Source: Saccharothrix sp. NRRL B-16314 (GTDB taxonomy: Bacteria > Actinomycetota > Actinomycetes > Mycobacteriales > Pseudonocardiaceae). From it: a stretch of 64,000 bases of DNA. Positions 11,887 through 20,400 of the stretch are shown one piece after another. The number at the start of each line of letters is the position of its first letter. The stretch's first letter is position 1. The stretch spans positions 62,001 through 126,000 of the forward strand of contig NZ_JNXC01000022.1 of the NCBI RefSeq assembly GCF_000716595.1, given 5' to 3'. The notes under the pieces were generated by a model that saw only the letters and a program-made list of their open reading frames with translations, ran no database searches and had not been told where the DNA came from. The position numbers and the translations under genes are program-made.

Positions 11887-12530
11887 CGGCCCTGGTGCGG
11901 TACCTGCTGGTGGACGTGCTGCGCACCCAGCGCTGGCTGCCGCCGTTGCTGGTGCACTTCGCCGTGCTGGGGATGCTCTACGCCTCCGACGCCGGTCCGC
12001 CGCTGCCCGCGTACGCCGGGACGTGCGTGCTCGTCTACCCGGTGTCGGTGTGGCTGACGGTGGTGATCGGCACCGCCGAGGACCCGGTCCGCCGGACCGT
12101 CACCGTGGTGACGGCTGGGGGCTGGGCCCGTGCGCAGGCCGCCGTGACCGCGCTGTCCGTCCTGGCGGCCCTGGGGCTGGCCCTGATCGCCGCCCTGGCG
12201 CCCGTCGTGACGCAACCGCGCCCGTACCCGCCCGGCACGGTGGCGCAGGGCTTCGCGGCGCTGGCGGTGTGCGCGCTGGTCGGCGTCGGCGTCGGCGTGC
12301 TGTGCAGCCGTCCGGTGATCACGCAGACCGGCTGGTCCGTCCTCGCGGCGACCGCGTTGGTGGCGCTGGTGTTCCTGTTCGGCCGCACCCCGCCGGTCGG
12401 CAACGTGCTGTGGTCGCTGTCCCACGACGACGGCGTCACGTCCGCGTTGACGCTCTCCGGCGTGCTCGCGGTCCTCTTCGTGGCCGGCGCGACCTGGCTC
12501 GGCACAGCGGTCGGCCCCCGCCGCGGGTGA
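11883..12530 (+). CDS. ABC transporter integral membrane subunit
   Basis: This 215-residue protein has about six hydrophobic segments and no soluble domain. Its GTG start overlaps the stop of the ATPase gene (GTGA), so the pair is translationally coupled. By position it is the permease partner of the ATPase. The sequence is typical of the poorly conserved ABC-2-like permeases of actinomycetes, and I see no substrate clue. The terminator stem begins inside its last codons. Confidence 0.72.
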   Translation: MTALVRYLLVDVLRTQRWLPPLLVHFAVLGMLYASDAGPPLPAYAGTCVLVYPVSVWLTVVIGTAEDPVRRTVTVVTAGGWARAQAAVTALSVLAALGLALIAALAPVVTQPRPYPPGTVAQGFAALAVCALVGVGVGVLCSRPVITQTGWSVLAATALVALVFLFGRTPPVGNVLWSLSHDDGVTSALTLSGVLAVLFVAGATWLGTAVGPRRG

Positions 12531-12552
12531 CGCTCGCGACGGGGGCCGACCG
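12508..12552. terminator. Strong hairpin terminator overlapping the permease 3' end
   Basis: Perfect 13-bp arms, CGGTCGGCCCCCG and its complement, are separated by 19 nt. The left arm lies inside the permease coding region and the right arm just before the convergent gene at 12565. It can serve both directions. Confidence 0.78.
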
Positions 12553-12564
12553 GTAGAGCCCGGG

Positions 12565-14061
12565 TTACTTGACGGCCTTGAGCAGCTCGTCGATGTCCTT
12601 CGGCTCCAGACCGCGCATCAGCGTCAGGAACAGCTCGCTGTAGGTCCGGAACGGGCTGACGTACCACTTGCCGTCCACCTCGGTGGCGACCACGCCGATG
12701 CCGTCCTTCAGCACCTGCGCGCCGATGCGGGCGATCACGTCGACCGCGGCCGGCGGGATGTCGCCGCCGCCCTGCTGCTCGACCATCTGCGTGATCTCGT
12801 CCGCGCAGAGCTTCTGCGACTTGCCCTGGACGGTGGCGCTGTAGCAGTCGCCGTCCCGGCTGATCGACACCTTCTCGCCCTCGGCCTCGATCACCAGCTT
12901 GCGGATCGTGAGCAGGGAGCCGCCGGAGACGTCCTCGGAGTCGGTCTCCAGCTCGATCAGCTTCGCGCCCGTGTCGGGCGTCTTGCCCATCTGGTCCAGC
13001 AGCACCGGGCCGAGGTCCTGGAGCACGCCCATCTCGTCCGGCGGCAGGAGCGCGATAACGCCCTCGATGTCACCGGCGAGCGCCTTCGTCACCATCTGCT
13101 TGGCGGCGTCGTTCGCCGAACCCGCGCCGGCCGGTGCGATGCCCTTGGCGGGCCACTTGAGGTCTTCGGACTCCAGCGCGGCGTGCGCGATGGTGTAGAA
13201 GAGGCTCGGGTACCACTCGTCGCCGACCTTGATGGTGGCGATGCCGATCGGCTTGCCCTTGCGGTCGGCCTTCTCCTTGGCGAAGTCCAGCGTCTCCGTC
13301 TCGGGGGTGGCCTTGTCGAGGTCCGCGCCGAGCGCGTCGACGAGCTTGTCCGTCAACGGGATCTGCTTGACGTCCGAGGTGATCGTGATCTTGCCCTCGA
13401 TCACCTTGTTGATCGTCAGGTGGTCGTTGACCTTCTCCGCGGCGGCGTCGTCGAACTTGATGCCCTCGCTCTTGATCTGGACACCGGTGAGCTTGTTCGG
13501 GTCGGCGTCCGGCTTCAGGATCTCCAGCCGCTTGGCCTCGCTGACGGTGGCCTCGGTGTAGTCCTTGCTCAGCTTGGCCTCGGCGGGCGCCAGGCCGTTC
13601 ATGATGCCGAGGACGTCACCGCTGCCCAGCGCGCTGAGCAGGTTGTTCGCCGCCGTGGACGGGCTCTCCGAGCCGGCCGCGACGTCGTCGGAGCTGCGCA
13701 GCGCCCACACCGTGGCGACCGTGCCCGCGGCCAGCGCGAGAACGGCGACGATCGAGGTGATGATCAGTCCGGTGCGCTTCTTCTTCGGCGGCTCGCCACC
13801 GGAGAAGCCGTACGGCTGCTGGCCGAAGTCCTGCTGGTAGCCGGGCTGCTGGGGCTGCGCGAAGCCCTGCGGACCGGTCTGCGGGTAACCCTGCTGAGGC
13901 TGCGGACCGGTCTGCGGGTAGCCACCCTGCTGCGGGTAACCCCCCTGCTGCGGGCCCTGCTGGGGGTAGCCGCCCTGCTGCGGGTAGCCCCCCTGCTGCG
14001 GCTGGCCGTACGGGTTGTTCTGCGGTGGCCATTCGCCTCCGCCGCCACCTGGGTAGCTCAC
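12565..14061 (-). CDS. Single-pass membrane protein with Gln/Gly/Tyr/Pro-rich N-terminal repeats
   Basis: This 498-residue protein has a disordered N-terminus of about 90 residues built from repeats such as [18 protein letters not shown] stop-transfer signal and one TM helix ([20 protein letters not shown]) follow. The rest is an extracytoplasmic region of about 370 residues with two similar halves that start with [17 protein letters not shown] and [17 protein letters not shown] helices, so it probably carries two NTF2-like or lumazine-type modules. The GTG start has AGGAGGAG upstream and overlaps the previous gene's TGA. The function is unknown; a cell-envelope role is inferred from topology. 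Confidence 0.78.
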   Translation of the reverse strand: MSYPGGGGGEWPPQNNPYGQPQQGGYPQQGGYPQQGPQQGGYPQQGGYPQTGPQPQQGYPQTGPQGFAQPQQPGYQQDFGQQPYGFSGGEPPKKKRTGLIITSIVAVLALAAGTVATVWALRSSDDVAAGSESPSTAANNLLSALGSGDVLGIMNGLAPAEAKLSKDYTEATVSEAKRLEILKPDADPNKLTGVQIKSEGIKFDDAAAEKVNDHLTINKVIEGKITITSDVKQIPLTDKLVDALGADLDKATPETETLDFAKEKADRKGKPIGIATIKVGDEWYPSLFYTIAHAALESEDLKWPAKGIAPAGAGSANDAAKQMVTKALAGDIEGVIALLPPDEMGVLQDLGPVLLDQMGKTPDTGAKLIELETDSEDVSGGSLLTIRKLVIEAEGEKVSISRDGDCYSATVQGKSQKLCADEITQMVEQQGGGDIPPAAVDVIARIGAQVLKDGIGVVATEVDGKWYVSPFRTYSELFLTLMRGLEPKDIDELLKAVK

Positions 14062-14537
14062 GGTGCTCCTCCTGGAGTGCTGATCGCTGTGCGGGATTTC
14101 GCGGTGAGCACGGTGATCGCCCCGGCGACCCCCAGCACAGCACCACCGAGGGTTGTCACCGGTCCGGTCGTGGTGATCCCGACCAGTGCCGCCTCGTTGC
14201 CCCCTTGGACGGCGGCAAGTGCCGCCACCGTTCCCGCAATCGTGCCAAAGAGGAGAACCAGCCATGCGGCGAACCGGCGAAGTCGCACCACCCAGAGCAC
14301 CACGCAGCACACCGCCAACGGGGTGAGCCCGACCCAGATCCCGCGGACCACCTCGCCCGACACGCCGTCCAACCCGGCGAAACCACGCAGAGCGAGTACC
14401 TCGTAACTGGTCCTCGTGACGGTGCCCGAACGCAGCCAGGGCAGGAACGTGCCCACCACCGCTGTGACCAAACCGATAACTCCGAGCACGGCTCCGGCCC
14501 GTCCCCTGGCGGTCGGCTCCGCCGAAGGTCGTCTCAT
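14058..14537 (-). CDS. Small four-TM membrane protein
   Basis: This 159-residue protein has about four TM helices: near residues 15-35, 60-80, 88-105 and 115-140. It has no enzymatic motif. The frame is open to 14633, but the ATG at 14537 has GGAG 6 bp upstream. The stop overlaps the start of the downstream single-pass membrane protein by 4 bp, so the two are translated together and may form a complex. It resembles small hypothetical membrane proteins of actinomycetes. I cannot assign a function. Confidence 0.65.
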   Translation of the reverse strand: MRRPSAEPTARGRAGAVLGVIGLVTAVVGTFLPWLRSGTVTRTSYEVLALRGFAGLDGVSGEVVRGIWVGLTPLAVCCVVLWVVRLRRFAAWLVLLFGTIAGTVAALAAVQGGNEAALVGITTTGPVTTLGGAVLGVAGAITVLTAKSRTAISTPGGAP

Positions 14538-14602
14538 GGTCGGCTCCACTGACGTGTCCTGCGCACCCGGACATGCTCGCAGGCGTGTGGGACGGTGGTC
14601 GC

Positions 14603-15340
14603 ATGAGTGCGCGGGACGTGATGGCCGTCGCACGGCGGATCACCGTGCTCACCGGCGCGGGGGTGTCCGTCGAGTCGGGGGTGGTGCGGTTCGCGTTCGA
14701 CGCGTCGTCGTTCGCGTCGTCGGCGGCGGTGCGGCGGGCGGCGTGGGAGTCCTGGCTGGACGATCCGATGTGGACGGCCGCGCCGAACGCCGCGCACCGC
14801 GCGTTGGCGGGGTTGGAGCGGGCCGGGCGGGTGCGGTCGTTGGTGACGCAGAACGTGGACGGGCTGCACCAGCGGGCCGGGTCTTCGTCGGTGGTCGAAC
14901 TGCACGGGTCGATGTCGCGCGTCGTGTGCTCGTCGTGTGGTGACACCGGTGCGATGAGCGAGGCGTTGGACCGCGTGCGCGGAGGTGACGCGGTACCGCT
15001 GTGCGTGGTGTGCGGCGGGGTTCTCCGGCCGGCCACGGTGGCGTTCGGCGAGCCGTTGAGCCCCGATGTGCTGCGTGCGGCGCGGACGGCGGCGCTGGAC
15101 TGCGACGTGATGGTGGTCGCCGGGACGTCGCTCATGGTCGAGCCCGCCGCGGGGCTGGTGCCGCTGGCGGCGCGGGCGGGCGCGGCGGTGATCATCTGCG
15201 CGCTGGAACCGACGCCGTACGACGGACTCGCGGCTGCCGTCGTGCGTGAGCCGGCCGCGTCGGCGTTGCCGGAGCTGGCGGCGGTGCCCGTGGTGGCGAC
15301 CGGGCCGATCCGCACGTGGGGCGACCCGAGCAGCTGGTGA
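14603..15340 (+). CDS. Sir2 family NAD-dependent deacylase, atypical N-terminus
   Basis: This 245-residue sirtuin removes acyl groups from lysine using NAD. Visible motifs are [10 protein letters not shown] (NAD binding), TQNVDGLHQ, the catalytic His in ELHGSM, a zinc site made by CSSC and CVVC pairs, and [11 protein letters not shown]. The expected GIPDFRG segment is absent: after VESGV the sequence goes straight to [10 protein letters not shown], leaving the loop about 18 residues short. The Asp and Arg of that motif contact NAD in known sirtuins, so activity may be altered. The ATG at 14603 is the closest start to the fold, though the ribosome site is weak. Confidence 0.85.
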   Translation: MSARDVMAVARRITVLTGAGVSVESGVVRFAFDASSFASSAAVRRAAWESWLDDPMWTAAPNAAHRALAGLERAGRVRSLVTQNVDGLHQRAGSSSVVELHGSMSRVVCSSCGDTGAMSEALDRVRGGDAVPLCVVCGGVLRPATVAFGEPLSPDVLRAARTAALDCDVMVVAGTSLMVEPAAGLVPLAARAGAAVIICALEPTPYDGLAAAVVREPAASALPELAAVPVVATGPIRTWGDPSSW

Positions 15341-15402
15341 CCACCCGTTCGGTGGGTACGACCAGCCTTCCGTGATCAGCCGCCGGTGGCAGCATCGACG
15401 GC

Positions 15403-15966
15403 GTGGGAGACCAGCAGTCACCGATCAACCTCCGCGACGCCGTGGTCGTGCCGCGCTTGGAGGACGAGCTGGCCGTCAGGTGGCGCGCCGACCAGTTCAG
15501 CGCCGCCGAGGAGGGCCACGGCTGGCGCTTCCGGCCGAAGGGCGACCACGCGGTGCGCCTGTCCGGGCGCGAGTTCCGGCTCGACAACATCCACTTCCAC
15601 CGCCCGAGCGAGCACTGGGTCGACGGCCGGGCGCGGGGCGCGGAGATGCACGCCGTCCACCTGAGGGCCGAGGACGTCCTGCAAGCGTGCGTGGTGGCGG
15701 TGTTCGTCGGCCTCGGTGAGCCGGGCGCGTCGGACGCGAAGCCGCCGAGTGGCATCGACCTGCCCGCGCTGTTCCCGGGCGGCGGCTTCCACCGCTACGA
15801 GGGTTCGCTGACCACCGGCGAGTTCGACGAGGTGGTGAGCTGGGTGGTGATGACGGAGCCGGTCCAGGTGGACGACCCGGCCCTGCGCGCCTTCGTCCGG
15901 GCGCACGCCGACCGCGCCCGGCCCGTGCAGCCCCTCAACCGCAGGTTCGTGCTGACGAGCCGCTGA
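15403..15966 (+). CDS. Alpha-type carbonic anhydrase homologue without signal peptide
   Basis: This 187-residue protein matches alpha carbonic anhydrases, zinc enzymes that hydrate CO2. It has QSPINLRD near the start, the zinc-ligand strand HFHRPSEH, the third ligand in EMHAVH, EGSLTT with the gatekeeper Thr, and PVQPLNRR at the end. The family usually has a signal peptide and 40-60 more N-terminal residues. Here the gene starts almost directly at the QSPIN motif, so the product would be cytoplasmic and short. TTPPC is replaced by TTGEFD. The GTG at 15403 is the first start in frame, and no Shine-Dalgarno is visible. Catalysis is likely but not certain. Confidence 0.78.
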   Translation: MGDQQSPINLRDAVVVPRLEDELAVRWRADQFSAAEEGHGWRFRPKGDHAVRLSGREFRLDNIHFHRPSEHWVDGRARGAEMHAVHLRAEDVLQACVVAVFVGLGEPGASDAKPPSGIDLPALFPGGGFHRYEGSLTTGEFDEVVSWVVMTEPVQVDDPALRAFVRAHADRARPVQPLNRRFVLTSR

Positions 15967-16091
15967 GCCCCGCTGCCCCTGGCCGACGCGGTCCACTCCG
16001 GACATCGGGGAGTCCGCTCGCGAGGCCTGCGTCCCGGCAAGGCCCCGACCGACCGCGAAGTCCGGCGGTAGCGATCGACGGTGGTGGTCAA

Positions 16092-16097
16092 TAAGGT
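16092..16097 (+). promoter_or_regulatory. -10 element of a leaderless promoter
   Basis: TAAGGT lies 8 nt before the ATG of the acyl-CoA ligase gene and no Shine-Dalgarno is present. Transcription would start at or next to the start codon. Confidence 0.5.
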
Positions 16098-16105
16098 CAT
16101 CGGGC

Positions 16106-17638
16106 ATGCGCGTACCCCTGACTGTCGCCGATTTCCTCCACCGCGCGGAGCAGGTCTTCGCCGACACGACGGCCACCGTCGACGAGCCCGACCAGCCCGC
16201 CGCGCCCGTGCCCACGACCACGTACGGCGGGTTCGCCACCCGCGTCCGCGCCTGGCAGGCCGGGTTCGACGCGCTCGGCGTCGGCGAGGGCGAACGGGTC
16301 GCCGTGGTCAGCCACAACTCGGCCCGGCTGCTCGAACTGCTGCACGCCGTGCCCGCCTCCGGGCGCATCGCGGTGCCGGTCAACTTCCGGCTGCGCGCCG
16401 ACGAGGTGTCCTACATCGTCGAGCACAGCGGCGCGTCCGTCCTCCTGGTCGACCCCGAACTGGACTTCGACGGGATCACCGCCCGCCACCGCTTCGTCCT
16501 CGGGGAGGAGACCGAGTCGGAGCTGATGCGGTTCGACGCCGAACCCCGCCCGTGGCGCGAACCGGACGAGGACGCGACCGCGACCGTCAACTACACGTCC
16601 GGCACCACCGCCCGGCCCAAGGGCGTCCAGATGACGCACCGCAACATCTGGATCAACGCGGTCACGTTCGCCATGCACGCCCGCGCCTGGGAGCGGGACG
16701 TCTACATGCACGTCCTGCCGATGTTCCACTGCAACGGCTGGGGCATGCCGTTCGGCCTCGCGGGCCTCGGCGTGCCGCAGGTCGTGCTGCGCAAGGTCGA
16801 CGGCGCCGAGATCCTGAGGCGCGTGCGCGACCACGGCGTCACGCTGATGTGCGGCGCGCCCGCGGTCTGGAACGCCGTCCTCGACGCGGCCCAGGAGTGG
16901 GACGGCGAGATCCCCGGCCGCGACGCGGTGCGGATCATCTGCGCGGGGGCGCCGCCGCCGAGCCGCACGATCGCCCGCGTCGGCGAGGAGCTGGGCTGGG
17001 AGTTCCTCCAGCTCTACGGCCTGACCGAGACGTCACCGCTGCTCACGTTCAACCGGTCCCGACCGGCTGACGACGCGCTGTCGGCGCAGGAGCGGGCGCG
17101 GAAGCTGTCGCGGGCCGGCGCGCCGGGGCTGGGCGTGCGGCTCAAGGTGTCCGAGGGCGGCGAGGTGCTGGCCCGCGGGAACGTCGTGATGGCCGGTTAC
17201 TGGGAGAACCCGGAGGCCACCGCCGAGGCGCTGGAGGGCGGCTGGTTCCACACCGGCGACGGCGGCACGCTCGACGACGAGGGCCACCTGACGATCTCCG
17301 ACCGGAAGAAGGACGTGATCATCACCGGCGGCGAGAACGTGTCGTCGATCGAGGTGGAGGACGCCCTGTTCAGCCACCCGGCGGTGGCCGAGGCGGCGGT
17401 GATCGGGGTGCCGCACGACAAGTGGGGCGAAACGATCAAGGCGCTGATCGTGCCGGCCGAGGGAGCCGAGGTGACCGAGGCGGAGCTGATCGCGCACTGC
17501 AAGGCGCGGCTCGCCGGGTACAAGGCGCCGACGTCGGTGGAGTTCCGCGACGCCATCCCGCGCACCGCCACCGGCAAGGTGCAGAAGTTCAAGCTGCGCG
17601 CGCCGTACTGGTCCGATCTGGACCGCGAGGTCAACTGA
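16106..17638 (+). CDS. Fatty-acyl-CoA synthetase / AMP-dependent ligase
   Basis: This 510-residue enzyme of the ANL superfamily activates a carboxylic acid with ATP to an acyl-adenylate and transfers it to CoA. The P-loop-like motif YTSGTTARPKGVQMTH is near residues 162-177. The adenine motif LYGLTET is near 310. The hinge motif GWFHTGDGG with SDRKKDVIITGGENVSS is near 378-415. The catalytic Lys lies in TATGKVQKFKLR near the C-terminus. Length and motifs fit medium- to long-chain acyl-CoA synthetases of actinomycetes. It stands alone, so the substrate is not indicated by neighbours. Confidence 0.92.
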   Translation: MRVPLTVADFLHRAEQVFADTTATVDEPDQPAAPVPTTTYGGFATRVRAWQAGFDALGVGEGERVAVVSHNSARLLELLHAVPASGRIAVPVNFRLRADEVSYIVEHSGASVLLVDPELDFDGITARHRFVLGEETESELMRFDAEPRPWREPDEDATATVNYTSGTTARPKGVQMTHRNIWINAVTFAMHARAWERDVYMHVLPMFHCNGWGMPFGLAGLGVPQVVLRKVDGAEILRRVRDHGVTLMCGAPAVWNAVLDAAQEWDGEIPGRDAVRIICAGAPPPSRTIARVGEELGWEFLQLYGLTETSPLLTFNRSRPADDALSAQERARKLSRAGAPGLGVRLKVSEGGEVLARGNVVMAGYWENPEATAEALEGGWFHTGDGGTLDDEGHLTISDRKKDVIITGGENVSSIEVEDALFSHPAVAEAAVIGVPHDKWGETIKALIVPAEGAEVTEAELIAHCKARLAGYKAPTSVEFRDAIPRTATGKVQKFKLRAPYWSDLDREVN

Positions 17639-17806
17639 GAGTGGGCGACCGCCCGGCGCACGGTGGTTTACCGCGCCTCCTGTGACCCATGTGGTTGATG
17701 TTCAGCCCGGGACCATTGGAATCAGTGAGGTAGGAGTGGCAGAGTCGGTCCACGTGACGCCGTTCGGCGTAACGCGGATCGGCTGAGTGCGCGGGAGGCG
17801 GGAGTC

Positions 17807-19129
17807 GTGACGCGATGGATGGTCTCGGTCGTGGTCGCGCTGTTCACCGTGGTGTGCCTGGCGGGTACGGCCGTCGCCGTGCCGCCGCCGCCCCCGAACC
17901 CGGGTGACGCCGAGATCGCCGCCGGTCGGCAGCAGGCGGACGCCAAGGCCGCGCTGGTCGGCGAGCTGACCGGTCGGCTCACCGACGCCGAGGCGCGGTT
18001 GCGGCAGCTGACCGACGACGTCGCGTTCAAGATGGAGCTGGCGAACAAGGCGCGGGTCGACCTGGAGACCGCCCAGGCGGCGGCCGACCGGGCCCGCCGG
18101 GAAGCGGAAGCGGCGAAGGTCGAGGCCGACGCCGCGGGGCAGGCCGTCGAGCAGGCCCGCGTGCGGTTGGACGAGTTCGCCGGCGCCAGCTTCCGGCAGG
18201 GCAGCCTCGTCGGGTCCGTCTCGGCGTACATCGGCGCGTCCAGCCCGGAGGACCTGCTGGCCCGCGCGCAGCTGCTGGAGGCCGTGAGCGAGTCCAGCCT
18301 CGACGCGCTGGACGACGTGGAGCGCAGCCGGGGCGAGAAGGCGAACAAGGACGCCGCTGCCCGCGCCGCCCTCGACGTGGCCGGGCAGAAGGAGTCCGCC
18401 GCCGATCAGGCCAAGCGGGACGCCGACGCCGCACAGGCCACCGCGTCGGAGGCCCAGCAGGGCCAGGCCGCCGCCGCGCAGCGCATCCAGGACGACAAGG
18501 CCGTGGTGGAGGGCGAGCTCAACCAGGCGTTGGGCGCGGTCGAAGGGCTGGAGGGCCAGCGCGCCCAGTACAACCAGTGGCTGGACGACAAGCGGCGCGA
18601 GGAGGAGGCGGCGGCGTTGGCCGCTGCGGCTGCCGCTGCCGCGGCGGCTGCTGCTGCTCAGCCTGCGCCACCGCCGGCCGTTCGACCGCAACCCGTGGTG
18701 CCGCCGAGCAGTGGCGGCGTGGAGACCGTCGTCGCGCGTGCGATGAGCCAACTGGGCGTGCGGTACTCGTGGGGCGGCGGCAACTACGACGGCCCGACCG
18801 TCGGCATCCCCGACGGCGGCGTCGGCGATGCGCACGGGGACTACTACACCGTCGGTTTCGACTGCTCGGGGCTGATGATGTACGCGTTCGCGGGGGTGGG
18901 CGTCTACCTGCCGCACTACAGCGGCTACCAGTACAACGCCGGCCGCAAGGTGCCGCTCGCCCAGGCGCAGCGCGGCGACATGCTGTTCTGGGGTCCGGGC
19001 GGCGGCACCCACGTCGCCCTGTACCTGGGCGGCGGCATGATGGTCGAGGCGCCGTACTCCGGCTCGTCCGTCCGCGTCTCCCCGGTCCGGTACGGCGGGA
19101 TCATGCCGTACGCCACGCGCCTGCTGTAG
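17807..19129 (+). CDS. Secreted NlpC/P60 peptidoglycan hydrolase with coiled coil
   Basis: This 440-residue protein starts with a signal peptide (residues 1-25, ending AVA). A long coiled coil rich in Ala, Glu, Asp and Gln follows at about 30-270, and a run of about 14 Ala leads into a Pro-rich linker. The NlpC/P60 cysteine peptidase domain occupies about 305-440. The catalytic Cys is in VGFDCSGLMMY (near 352) and the His in GTHVALYLG (near 401). The architecture matches RipA/RipC-type endopeptidases, which cut the D-Glu-mDAP bond and are kept inactive by the coiled coil until bound by FtsEX or similar. I see no c-di-AMP riboswitch upstream. The GTG start is preceded by GGGAGG. Confidence 0.93.
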   Translation: MTRWMVSVVVALFTVVCLAGTAVAVPPPPPNPGDAEIAAGRQQADAKAALVGELTGRLTDAEARLRQLTDDVAFKMELANKARVDLETAQAAADRARREAEAAKVEADAAGQAVEQARVRLDEFAGASFRQGSLVGSVSAYIGASSPEDLLARAQLLEAVSESSLDALDDVERSRGEKANKDAAARAALDVAGQKESAADQAKRDADAAQATASEAQQGQAAAAQRIQDDKAVVEGELNQALGAVEGLEGQRAQYNQWLDDKRREEEAAALAAAAAAAAAAAAAQPAPPPAVRPQPVVPPSSGGVETVVARAMSQLGVRYSWGGGNYDGPTVGIPDGGVGDAHGDYYTVGFDCSGLMMYAFAGVGVYLPHYSGYQYNAGRKVPLAQAQRGDMLFWGPGGGTHVALYLGGGMMVEAPYSGSSVRVSPVRYGGIMPYATRLL

Positions 19130-19147
19130 CAACTGCCCCGCCTGCGG

Positions 19148-19963
19148 CTACTGCCCAGCCGTCGCCGTACCCACCCGCTCCAGGCGCAGCGCCCGCACCT
19201 CCTCGCGCAACGCCCTGATCTCGTCCAGCAGCCGGTCGTCCGGGGTGACCGCCCCCGCCTTCGCGCCGGACCCGGACCCGGACTCGGACTCGGACTCCAT
19301 GGCGCTGCACACCACCGCGATGAACAGGTTCAACATGGTGAACGTGCCGACGAGCAGGTAGACCAGGAAGAAGATCCAGGCCAACGGCTGCGTGGCCATC
19401 AGGTCCCGCATCACGTCCGACCAGCCGTCACCGGTGGTGATCTGGAACAGCGTCAGCACGGTCGAGCCGAGGTCGCCGAAGCGGGGGTCACCGCCGGCGC
19501 GGAACAGGTTGACGGCGACCACGCCGCCGACGTACAGCAGCAGCACGAGCAGACCGGACAGCGACAGCAGGCCGGGGATCGACCTCACCAGCGCGGTCAC
19601 CACGCGGCGCATGCTCGGCACCATCGCGACCAGCCGCAGCGCGCGCAGGACGCGCAAAGCCCGGATCACCGACAGCGGCCCTGCGGCGGGCAGCAGGGCG
19701 ATGCCGACGACGACGAGGTCGAAGCAGTTCCACGGGTCGCGGAAGAACCGGAGGCGGTGCGCGTAGAACCGCGCGGCCAGCTCGGCCACGAAGACCACCA
19801 TCGCGGCGTCGTCCAGCCCGGTCAGCAGGCCGCCGTACGACGAGACCAGGGCCGGTGACGTCTCGCAGCCGAGGGCGATCGCGTTGACCGCGATCACCCC
19901 GATGATCACCTGCTGGAAGCGCTTGCCGTCCACCACGTCGCGGACGCGGTCGCGCAAAGCCAT
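19148..19963 (-). CDS. Voltage-gated ion channel homologue (one-domain, six TM)
   Basis: This 271-residue protein has the bacterial one-repeat voltage-gated channel plan: S1-S4 at about residues 15-150 and S5-pore-S6 at about 155-250, so it should work as a tetramer. S4 carries spaced arginines in IRALRVLRALRLVAMVP. The pore loop reads FQITTGDGWSDV, in the place of the NavBac filter LESWS, and its acidic residue points to cation selectivity. The C-terminal tail has a Ser-Glu run and a heptad-like helix (LLDEIRALREEVRALRLERV), which probably forms the coiled coil that holds the tetramer. The ATG at 19963 has GGAGGAG upstream. Sodium or calcium selectivity cannot be decided from the sequence. 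Confidence 0.85.
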   Translation of the reverse strand: MALRDRVRDVVDGKRFQQVIIGVIAVNAIALGCETSPALVSSYGGLLTGLDDAAMVVFVAELAARFYAHRLRFFRDPWNCFDLVVVGIALLPAAGPLSVIRALRVLRALRLVAMVPSMRRVVTALVRSIPGLLSLSGLLVLLLYVGGVVAVNLFRAGGDPRFGDLGSTVLTLFQITTGDGWSDVMRDLMATQPLAWIFFLVYLLVGTFTMLNLFIAVVCSAMESESESGSGSGAKAGAVTPDDRLLDEIRALREEVRALRLERVGTATAGQ

Positions 19964-20400
19964 GCCGAACTCCTCCTGCGCACAGGTCGGGGGATCTTGC
20001 TCGATCGAGCACCGCCCCATCGGCAAGCCGCGCGTACCGCTTGAGCCGATTCACCTGGACGAGCGGAAGAAGTCGAGGTCGGGCGCACACGGGCTCGGGC
20101 ATCCCCATTCTGCGGGACAAGGCGCGATCGGGTCGGTCCACTGTGGACTCAGGGTGGATATTCCCCTTATTCGGCGTGACCGCGAATTCATGTCCGGAAA
20201 TGCGGATATTTGGTAATTTCGGTCATGATCACCCCAATGCGCGGCGCGGATTCGGTAATGTCCTGGGATCTGAGGAAGTCTTGTCCAGGGGGGACCATGG
20301 CGGCCGGCTCATTGCTGCCCGATGACGGCGAAGTGACCATCGAGAGACGTGGCCCTGGTGTCGTCCACCAGGCCCCGCCGCGGTTCCCCAGCGCGTCGCG
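19964..20400. other. Divergent intergenic region, 437 bp
   Basis: No supported gene lies here. An AT-richer stretch at about 20150-20225 should contain the promoters of the channel gene and the GGDEF gene. The near-palindrome GTCCACTGTGGAC is at 20136-20148 and recurs elsewhere in the window. I find no c-di-GMP riboswitch consensus before the GGDEF gene. Confidence 0.45.

Noticed and set aside
13800..14035. Tandem DNA repeat as a mobile or regulatory element
   Set aside because: The repeats code for the QQGGYP motifs of the membrane protein in frame, so they are protein low complexity.
17640..17806. c-di-AMP (ydaO-type) riboswitch before the NlpC/P60 gene
   Set aside because: Such riboswitches are common before cell-wall hydrolases in actinomycetes, but the conserved core is not visible here.
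19964..20400. c-di-GMP riboswitch before the GGDEF gene
   Set aside because: No GEMM-type core sequence could be found in the intergenic region.
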